Origin: Spirosoma aureum
GTDB lineage: Bacteria > Bacteroidota > Bacteroidia > Cytophagales > Spirosomataceae
Reading direction: 5' to 3'
Assembly (NCBI RefSeq): GCF_011604685.1
Contig: NZ_CP050063.1
Location: forward strand, 4,424,501 to 4,488,500
Length of the DNA: 64,000 bases
The translations under genes were made by a program, and so were the position numbers. Under the pieces are notes generated by a model. The model made no database searches, had not been told where the DNA came from, and worked only from the letters and a program-made list of their open reading frames with translations. The first letter of the stretch is position 1, and each line of letters opens with the position of its first letter. Positions 57,775-64,000 of this stretch are shown here, piece after piece.

Positions 57775-59268
57775 TTAACAAGGTACGGCTGGCGAAGACT
57801 GTTTACTGAAAACGACGTCGTAGTCGGCAGGATTAGCCTGTCGGGTCGCTTTTCGGTAAGTCGTTGTCAACGATGGCCAGATCGTCGTGTTTTTTCCTCT
57901 GGAGTCGAGGTAATAGCTTTGGCACCCTGATGCCCAAACGGTGTTGGCCAATTTTTGCTGGATCATGTCATTATAACGTTGTTGTGCTCCTGGTTTAACA
58001 TCCAGATAAGCCCCTTCTCCGGCTTTATCGAGCAGATTCAGGTAGTCGAGTACATAGTTTACCTGTGACTCAATCATGTGAATAATCGAATTATGGCCTA
58101 AGCCCGTGTTTGGGCCAACCAAAAACAGTAAGTTCGGATAACCTGAATTAGTGATTCCGTAGTGAGCCTCAGCTCCTTTCGTTAACCAGTCATCAAAGAG
58201 GTTCTGACCATAACGACCTGAAATCGTCATCGTGCCGATGACACCACCGACGACAAACCCCGTCCCGAAAATAATGGCATCCACGGGGTGCTCAAGTCCG
58301 GATTTGTCGACAATCGAATTTGGATTAACCGCTGCGATCCCATCCGTCACCAGCGCAACATTCGGGCGATTAAGGGCAGGGTAATAGTCGTCCGAAATCA
58401 GAACACGCTTACAGCCTAATGTATAGTCAGGCGTTAACTTTCGTCGGAGTACAGGATCGTTTATCGATGTTTTGAGATGCTTCAACGCCCGATTCGTGCC
58501 AATTTTATTAAAGGTTTTATTGCCTAAAAAAGCGAAGCCCTGAACTTCGTTGAGCCAATAAATCATCGAGCGGTAGGCTTTCTGCACAATGGGTAACCGT
58601 CGGAAAATTTGCTGTTCAATCGATGATACGGCCCGGTCATTTCGTGCGGATACGTAAGGTGCTGTTCGCTGAAAAACAGTAAGCTGCTTTACCTGAGGAG
58701 CAATTTTTGGGATGAACTGAATAGCGCTTGCCCCTGTACCAATTACGGCAACCCGTTTGTTGGTGAGATCGTACGTAGCATCCCATTTAGACGAATGAAA
58801 TGTTTTGCCCCTAAACGTATCCAATCCGTTCAGTTTAGGATAACTAGGTCGGTTAAGGGGACCAACGGCGATGATAACGACACGGGCTGTTGTTGATTGG
58901 CCCATCTTACTGGTAAGCGTCCAAATGCCGGTTGACGGTGAAAATTCGGTGCGATTAATTTCTGTATTATACCGAATCTGGGAATTCAGCTCATACCGCT
59001 CAACTACATGGTTGAGATAGGTCAGGATTTCGGGTTGGGTTGAATACGTCCGTGACCAGTTTGGGTTCGGTGAGAACGATAACGAGTAAAGCGGAGAAGG
59101 AATATCGCAGGCACAGCCCGGATAGATGTTGTCGCGCCAGGTACCACCTACCTGACTGGCCCGTTCGAAAAGTACAAAGGATGTGTTTCCACGTTCTTTT
59201 AGCCGAATGGCCGCAGCAATTCCGGCAAAACCTGCGCCGATTATTGCCACGTCAATGTCTGCTTTCAT
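57775..59268 (-). CDS. Flavin-containing monooxygenase, Baeyer-Villiger type
   Basis: 497-aa FAD/NADPH enzyme. FAD Rossmann motif VAIIGAGFAGIAAAIRL at the N-terminus; GGTWRDNIYPGCACDIPSPL, typical of BVMOs; the BVMO fingerprint FRGKTFHSSKWD near 155 (pattern FxGxxxHxxxW); NADPH motif VAVIGTGASAIQFIP near 175. It would oxygenate ketones or similar substrates; substrate unknown. A 7-bp stem (57671-57677 with 57691-57697) lies downstream. A second flavoprotein gene is 103 nt upstream on the same strand. Confidence 0.9.
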   Translation of the reverse strand: MKADIDVAIIGAGFAGIAAAIRLKERGNTSFVLFERASQVGGTWRDNIYPGCACDIPSPLYSLSFSPNPNWSRTYSTQPEILTYLNHVVERYELNSQIRYNTEINRTEFSPSTGIWTLTSKMGQSTTARVVIIAVGPLNRPSYPKLNGLDTFRGKTFHSSKWDATYDLTNKRVAVIGTGASAIQFIPKIAPQVKQLTVFQRTAPYVSARNDRAVSSIEQQIFRRLPIVQKAYRSMIYWLNEVQGFAFLGNKTFNKIGTNRALKHLKTSINDPVLRRKLTPDYTLGCKRVLISDDYYPALNRPNVALVTDGIAAVNPNSIVDKSGLEHPVDAIIFGTGFVVGGVIGTMTISGRYGQNLFDDWLTKGAEAHYGITNSGYPNLLFLVGPNTGLGHNSIIHMIESQVNYVLDYLNLLDKAGEGAYLDVKPGAQQRYNDMIQQKLANTVWASGCQSYYLDSRGKNTTIWPSLTTTYRKATRQANPADYDVVFSKQSSPAVPC

Positions 59269-59371
59269 AGGTTTTTGTCAATACAACTGCTGACACATAA
59301 ACACTACGTCATCAGTTATCGCTTATACGAAGGTTAATTGATAATCAGGCTCAATAATGCCTGAACTCTCG

Positions 59372-60685
59372 TTACTGTTTTCGGATCATTTCTGCCACAA
59401 GGCGACCCGTTTGCATGGTCGCATTCAGGGATGGATACGTAGTTTGATCACCACACTGATAGAGATTCTCGCCCAGTTTCAGTAATTCGTGAATCGCGTC
59501 TGTACCAGCCCGATCAGGTGGGTAGCTCGGCAAAGCCTGAGGGATATGATAGGTTCGCAAATGCTTCCAGGATTTTACCTCATCACCAAACCAACCCGTC
59601 AGTTCTGCCCGTATCTGTTCGGTCAACGCGGCTGCATTGACCGTTTCAATACCCTGAGTACTGACCGAAACGAGCGTTTGCCCTGCCGATGCATATTCCG
59701 GCGACACATCACTCAAAATAGCCAGGTTATGCACCACCGAGCTTCGATCTGTATTTAATACGAGTAGTTTCTGTTTTGATACGCCGGGAAGCTCCGAATT
59801 CGTCGCGAAGTAGGTACAGGTTGTCTGGTTAAACGATTGGTCGGAGGGGGCGGGGCGATTCAGTAAGACGGCAGCCTGAGCGGCATCAACCGCCAGTACC
59901 ACAACACCAGCTTTGATGGAATTGCCATTGGTTAAATGAACCGAATTGCCAACAATACGCGCCACAGGGCTATTAAGTTTGATCTGATCTGGGGATAAAC
60001 GAGTTGCCAGCTGGTTCGGAATAGCACCGATGCCTTGTGCTGGTATGGCCCCATCGCCCGTAAAAAACATGCGGAAGCAAAACTCGAAAAAATTGCTTGA
60101 TGTGGTTAGGCCATCTTCCAGAAAAACACCGCCAAAAAATGGCCGGAAGAATCGCTCGATGATTTGATCTGAAAATCCAGTTTCCTTCAAAAAGGCCAGC
60201 GTAGTCGTTGGCGTCTGCTGGAACAACTCATTTATAGAGATCCCCTGAGTCCGGCGAATCAAGTCGACAATACGGAGTTTATCACCGACTGTTCCGACGG
60301 ACGATGCGAGTGTCCGAAAGGCGGATAGTGGCTCTTGAAACGGATTCAGCAACGTAAGCCATTCGCTCTGGTGCCGAATGAGCGCGCCCGACCGGAATGG
60401 TTTCAGATCGAGGTCATCGTAGTTTAGTAGACGCTGGGCTTCTGGATAGGCGGTTAATAAAATCTGAAACCCTCTGTCGAGCCGAAATCCATCAACAACA
60501 TCCGTTCGAACGCGACCGCCTACGCCATCAGTCGCTTCAACTACCAATGCCTTAATACCTGCTTGTTTGAGATAAACAGCGCAGCTAAGACCGGCTATTC
60601 CGGCTCCAACAATAACAACCGGCGAGTCCACGCTGGGCGAGCCCACCGGATTGACTAATGACTGATCGGGCAAATTCGTAGGCAT
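59372..60685 (-). CDS. FAD-dependent amine-oxidase/phytoene-desaturase-like protein
   Basis: 437-aa flavoprotein. Dinucleotide-binding motif VVIVGAGIAGLSCAVYLKQAG near residue 23, then VVEATDGVGGRVRTDVVDGF, as in amine oxidases and protoporphyrinogen/phytoene oxidoreductases. The C-terminal FAD contact is LYQCGDQTTYPSLNATMQTG. Family members include carotenoid and protoporphyrinogen enzymes as well as many uncharacterised proteins, so the exact reaction is open. It lies upstream of the BVMO-like gene and may share its transcript. Confidence 0.85.
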   Translation of the reverse strand: MPTNLPDQSLVNPVGSPSVDSPVVIVGAGIAGLSCAVYLKQAGIKALVVEATDGVGGRVRTDVVDGFRLDRGFQILLTAYPEAQRLLNYDDLDLKPFRSGALIRHQSEWLTLLNPFQEPLSAFRTLASSVGTVGDKLRIVDLIRRTQGISINELFQQTPTTTLAFLKETGFSDQIIERFFRPFFGGVFLEDGLTTSSNFFEFCFRMFFTGDGAIPAQGIGAIPNQLATRLSPDQIKLNSPVARIVGNSVHLTNGNSIKAGVVVLAVDAAQAAVLLNRPAPSDQSFNQTTCTYFATNSELPGVSKQKLLVLNTDRSSVVHNLAILSDVSPEYASAGQTLVSVSTQGIETVNAAALTEQIRAELTGWFGDEVKSWKHLRTYHIPQALPSYPPDRAGTDAIHELLKLGENLYQCGDQTTYPSLNATMQTGRLVAEMIRKQ

Positions 60686-60899
60686 ATAGAACGTGTTCTT
60701 GCGTGTTGAATAAAGGCCAAAATTAGCCTTTCCACCGACCTAACGTGTGTAGTTGAAGCGAATTGTCTGGTATTTTTTTTAGATATATAGCATAATTTAA
60801 AGATAATAAAAAAATAATATTCTGATAATCAGATACTACTAAAATTGGGTTGATGCTTTTTTTTAGAAACTATTAATTTTGTCGCACAGATTGTGTTAT

Positions 60900-61520
60900 A
60901 TGGGTATGAATCTGTTAGTAGTCGATAATTTCGATTCGTTTACGTACACTCTGATAGACTATCTGCATCAGGCAGGAGCCAGCTGTCAGGTTGTGCGAAA
61001 TAACGAATCGATGAGTAGGCTAACGAAGCGGTCGGTTGAGGGAATTGTGCTGTCGCCTGGTCCGGGAATACCCCGGCAAGCGGGTCGATTGATGGAGGTG
61101 ATCGAACACTATTACCAGCAGTTGCCCATGTTGGGGGTTTGCCTTGGGCATCAGGCTATCGGCGAATTTTTCGGAGCTACCCTGGCCCCGGCTTCCCGAC
61201 CCATGCATGGTAAAGTTTCACGCATTCGGGTGCAGGCTGATGATCAGTTGTTTCGGAATTTGCCCCGGCAATTTGATGTGACCCGCTATCACTCACTGCT
61301 CCTCCGCGATTTGCCTGATACGCTCGTTAATACGGCTGTAACGGAGGATGGGGAGGTAATGGCAATGCGGCATCGGTCGTTGCCAATATGGGGTGTTCAG
61401 TTCCATCCTGAAGCGGCTTTAACAGAATTTGGCGTGCCAATTTTGTCAAATTGGATTAATTTTTTAAAATTTAGTACAGTACAGCAGGAAAAGTCGGCCA
61501 TGTTCGGGTTACTGCATTAA
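60900..61520 (+). CDS. Glutamine amidotransferase component II (PabA/TrpG type)
   Basis: 206-aa class I glutaminase supplying ammonia to anthranilate or 4-amino-4-deoxychorismate synthase. N-terminus MNLLVVDNFDSFTYTLIDYL; oxyanion region LSPGPGIP; catalytic Cys81 in LGVCLGHQAIGEF; His and Glu in WGVQFHPEAALTEFG. No synthase component I or other trp/pab genes are adjacent, so PabA versus TrpG cannot be settled; a stand-alone position favours PabA. The frame opens at a TTG at 60879; ATGs at 60900 and 60906 are better starts. Upstream 190 bp is AT-rich. Confidence 0.88.
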   Translation: MGMNLLVVDNFDSFTYTLIDYLHQAGASCQVVRNNESMSRLTKRSVEGIVLSPGPGIPRQAGRLMEVIEHYYQQLPMLGVCLGHQAIGEFFGATLAPASRPMHGKVSRIRVQADDQLFRNLPRQFDVTRYHSLLLRDLPDTLVNTAVTEDGEVMAMRHRSLPIWGVQFHPEAALTEFGVPILSNWINFLKFSTVQQEKSAMFGLLH

Positions 61521-61533
61521 TTAGGGCTATTGT

Positions 61534-62349
61534 ATGAACTATCAGATTCGGGAGGAAGCGGGCTTCCGCTACGTAGACGAAGGCCAGGGTGATGTATTGT
61601 TGTTATTACACGGCCTATTTGGTGCTCTAAGTAACTGGGATGGCGTTATTCAGGGTTTTGCCGACCGATACCGGGTGGTTATTCCGTTGATGCCGATCTA
61701 TGAAATGCCCATGCGCGAAGCCAGTCTGGAAGGCCTGGTGGCATTTATTGAGAAATTTTTGGCTCATAAACAATTGACCGACCTGACCCTGCTCGGTAAT
61801 TCGCTGGGTGGGCATCTTGCGTTACTGTATAGTTTCAAGCATCCCGATCAGGTACAAAGGTTAGTTCTTACCGGAAGCTCGGGCTTGTTTGAGAATGGCA
61901 TGGGCGGGTCGTTTCCCAAGCGTGGCAGCTACGACTACATTTCTGAGCGCGTGGCCTATACGTTCTACGATCCGAAAGTAGCATCGAAAGACCTGGTCGA
62001 TGAAGTATTCGAGATCACGAGCAGTATTCCAAAATGCATGAGCATTGTGGGTATTGCCAAGTCGGCACAGCGGAATAATGTGGCTAAAGATTTATACAAA
62101 ATCAACGTGCCAACGTTGCTGGTCTGGGGGCTGAACGATACGATAACACCGGCTGAAGTTGGTTATGAGTTTAACCGGTTGATTGCCAATTCTGAACTGC
62201 ATTTTATTGATAAGTGCTGTCATGCACCCATGATGGAGCATCCCGACCGGTTCAATGAACTGCTGAACAATTGGCTTGAAAGGCACCCGGTTATTGATGA
62301 ACAATTGCTGGTTGGAAATCGGGAGCAGACAGTGGGTAGTTTTCAATAA
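61534..62349 (+). CDS. Alpha/beta-hydrolase fold protein
   Basis: 271-aa hydrolase. Oxyanion strand VLLLLHGLFGALSNWDG, nucleophile elbow GNSLGGHLALL (Ser90), acid in LLVWGLNDTITPAE, and catalytic His in CCHAPMMEHPDRF: a complete triad. It resembles the BioH/MhpC-like esterase group; substrate unknown. It starts 13 nt after the amidotransferase gene, so the two are probably co-transcribed. Confidence 0.87.
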   Translation: MNYQIREEAGFRYVDEGQGDVLLLLHGLFGALSNWDGVIQGFADRYRVVIPLMPIYEMPMREASLEGLVAFIEKFLAHKQLTDLTLLGNSLGGHLALLYSFKHPDQVQRLVLTGSSGLFENGMGGSFPKRGSYDYISERVAYTFYDPKVASKDLVDEVFEITSSIPKCMSIVGIAKSAQRNNVAKDLYKINVPTLLVWGLNDTITPAEVGYEFNRLIANSELHFIDKCCHAPMMEHPDRFNELLNNWLERHPVIDEQLLVGNREQTVGSFQ

Positions 62350-62369
62350 AACGGCCCGGAATCCGTTTT
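62348..62369 (+). terminator. Short stem-loop at the hydrolase gene end
   Basis: AAAACGG (62348-62354) pairs with CCGTTTT (62363-62369), loop of 8 nt, ending in TTTT. It overlaps the stop codon. Weak. Confidence 0.5.
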
Positions 62370-62507
62370 GGCTTGGAATAATACACTAAAATCTGATAAC
62401 GATCTGATTACTTCCGACCCTGCTAAACTGTTTTTTACTAAGTTTTGGAAACTATGGTATAATTTCCGTAGTTTTCTGCCACACAGTTTCTTTTAATTCC
62501 AATTCGT

Positions 62508-63176
62508 ATGCTGGCTGCCGAACTCATAGACCCGATGCTTCCAGCCCTGAAACCGACCGATTCTGTCGGGCAGGCGCTGGATTGGATGCAGGAGCACCGT
62601 ATCGGGCAACTCGTACTGATCGACCAGGGTGATTACCGGGGCGTGGTTAGTGAAGAGTTACTGATGGATATTCCCGATGGCGATCAGCCATTGAGCAATG
62701 TAATGCGCCTGTTTGAGCAGATATACGTTTATGAAGATCAGCATCTGTTTGAGATTATGGGGCTAATTCTTCAGAATCGAATGGATGTAGTGGCCGTTCT
62801 GAATGAAGGCCGTGAATTTTCGGGGACGATCTCTTCCAATGAATTGCTGAAACAATTTGCGCAGGAACTTGGTGTTCAGGAGGCAGGTGCCATTCTGATT
62901 CTAAGCCTCAATGAGCGTGATTACTCGATGGCTGAAATTAGTCGGTTGGTTGAGTCGAACAATGTTAAAATCATAAGCAGCTATTTTTCAAGTGCAGCCT
63001 ATGGTATGCCCGACCGTTCCCGACTGACCCTCAAATTAAACCGCCGGGATATCACACCAGTCATTTCAACGCTCGAACGATTCGGCTATCAAATCGAAGC
63101 AGCCTTTGCCAATGCACCCGTTGAAAGCATTGATCAGGAGCGGCTCGATTCGTTGCTACGTTATCTCAATACATAG
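62508..63176 (+). CDS. CBS-domain protein with C-terminal ACT-like region
   Basis: 222-aa cytosolic protein. A CBS pair fills residues 1-125 (LIDPMLPALKPTDSVGQALDWM; VVAVLNEGREFSGTISSNELLKQF). The C-terminal part (about 140-205) reads like an ACT/regulatory fold (GAILILSLNERDYSMAEISRLV, SRLTLKLNRRDITPVISTLE). Such proteins bind adenine nucleotides and act as energy or ligand sensors. It precedes NAD kinase by 99 bp, an arrangement I recall as common in Cytophagales. Confidence 0.88.
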   Translation: MLAAELIDPMLPALKPTDSVGQALDWMQEHRIGQLVLIDQGDYRGVVSEELLMDIPDGDQPLSNVMRLFEQIYVYEDQHLFEIMGLILQNRMDVVAVLNEGREFSGTISSNELLKQFAQELGVQEAGAILILSLNERDYSMAEISRLVESNNVKIISSYFSSAAYGMPDRSRLTLKLNRRDITPVISTLERFGYQIEAAFANAPVESIDQERLDSLLRYLNT

Positions 63177-63184
63177 GTTTTAAA

Positions 63185-63240
63185 GTTTTCAGTTTTCGGT
63201 TTTCAGATGTAAGCTAGTCACCATTGAAAACTGAAGACAG
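63185..63240. repeat. Quasi-palindrome between CBS and NAD kinase genes
   Basis: GTTTTCAGTTTTC on the left and GAAAACTGAAGAC on the right are reverse complements at 12 of 13 positions, embedded in further repeats of the same words. Another gap-filling element. Confidence 0.55.
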
Positions 63241-63275
63241 AAGACCGCACCGGCGACCCGGTGAAAACTTTTTTT

Positions 63276-64000
63276 CATGAAAATCGCCATTCACGGACGC
63301 AACTTTCCCGAAAAAGCCCGGCCGTATATTCAGTCCATGTTTGACGAACTGGCTAAGCGCCAGGTCGAAGTTGTTCTCTCCCAGGTTTACCGCGAATTCT
63401 TAGACGGCGCAGCTGTGTCTCACAATAGTGAAGCCGTCTATCAGACCGACGAGGGCATTGCCGATGTCGACTTTATCTTCAGTTTAGGGGGCGACGGAAC
63501 GCTGCTGGACGCCGTTACGCATGTGGGGCCTCATCAGATACCAATTGTTGGCATTAACATAGGACGATTGGGTTTTCTGGCTACTGTGGCTCCGTCCTCG
63601 ATTCGACTAATGATCGATGCGTTGTTTAATGAGCAATATAGTATCGATGAGCGCGCTTTAGTAGGTGTCCGCTCAAATCCCGATATTTTCGGTGGATTGC
63701 CCTTCGGCCTGAATGATTTCACGATTACACGTACACAAACATCGTCCATGATCACGGTTCATACGTATCTGGATGGTGAGTTTTTAAACTCCTATTGGGC
63801 CGATGGTTTGATTGTGTCAACGCCATCGGGTTCAACGGGATATTCGCTCAGCTGTGGAGGTCCCGTACTTCTTCCCCAAACTAACAATTTCATCATTACG
63901 CCCATCAGCCCGCACAACCTCAACGTTCGGCCAATGATTGTGATGGATAGCTGTCAGCTGGCGTTTGAAGTAGAAAGCCGAAGTGGAAACTTTCTGGCGG
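63276..64000 (+). CDS. nadK: NAD kinase, C-terminus outside window
   Basis: Phosphorylates NAD to NADP. The visible 241 residues show MKIAIHGRNFPEKARPYIQ at the start, the catalytic GGDGTLLDAV near residue 71, the NIGRLGFLA segment, GLNDFTITR, and DGLIVSTPSGSTGYSLSCGGP. All are conserved NAD kinase blocks. The frame is open to the window edge; roughly 50 residues are missing by comparison with the usual 290 or so. Confidence 0.95.

Overview
The window looks like a chromosome segment of a Bacteroidota bacterium of the Cytophagales, most like Spirosoma and its relatives. This rests on the SusC/SusD pair, several outer-membrane proteins with carboxypeptidase-regulatory-like N-termini, promoters of the Bacteroidota type (TTG, about 17 nt, TAnnTTTG), the scarcity of Shine-Dalgarno sequences, and a Wzi-type protein. 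The genus is an inference. I found no tRNA, rRNA, CRISPR array, insertion sequence or prophage.

Layout. 1-5.8 kb: a tripartite RND efflux system (permease cut by the window edge, adaptor, TolC-like channel) behind a TetR regulator, with one 18-bp sequence repeated upstream of tolC and of tetR. 6.0-20.7 kb: a nitrate assimilation island. A NarX-like sensor kinase and NarL-like regulator lie co-directionally downstream of nirB and nirD. Divergent from them run siroheme methyltransferase, an outer-membrane porin, NarK, a nitrate reductase fused to an FAD/[2Fe-2S] module, and a sulfite/nitrite-reductase-like protein with a C-terminal rubredoxin. 20.8-24.9 kb: GH29 and GH95 alpha-L-fucosidases. 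25.2-36.6 kb: SusC/SusD, an alkaline-phosphatase-superfamily enzyme, a Tat-type calcineurin-like phosphoesterase, a PhnZ-like HD-domain oxygenase, a TonB-dependent receptor and an MFS-like permease. This looks like an organophosphorus (possibly phosphonate) acquisition locus and is the best candidate for a little-described system.

36.7-46.6 kb: a T4-type polynucleotide kinase/phosphatase, a Wzi-like protein, NAD synthetase, an EamA transporter, an OmpA-like protein, an unrecognised 357-aa protein and an AhpC/AhpD-like peroxide defence pair. 46.7-52.6 kb: one 1957-aa secreted protein built from nine copies of one Cys-rich module and four of another, followed by a 1-kb gene-poor stretch. 53.6-64 kb: ferrochelatase, a secreted unknown, OxyR with both redox cysteines, a metallopeptidase, two flavoproteins, a PabA/TrpG-type amidotransferase, an alpha/beta hydrolase, a CBS protein and the start of NAD kinase.

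A recurring feature is that many short intergenic gaps are filled by imperfect inverted repeats. Each has a different sequence but uses a similar vocabulary of short words, and the arms often sit next to a start or stop codon. These are distinct from the ordinary perfect-stem terminators, which are also plentiful.
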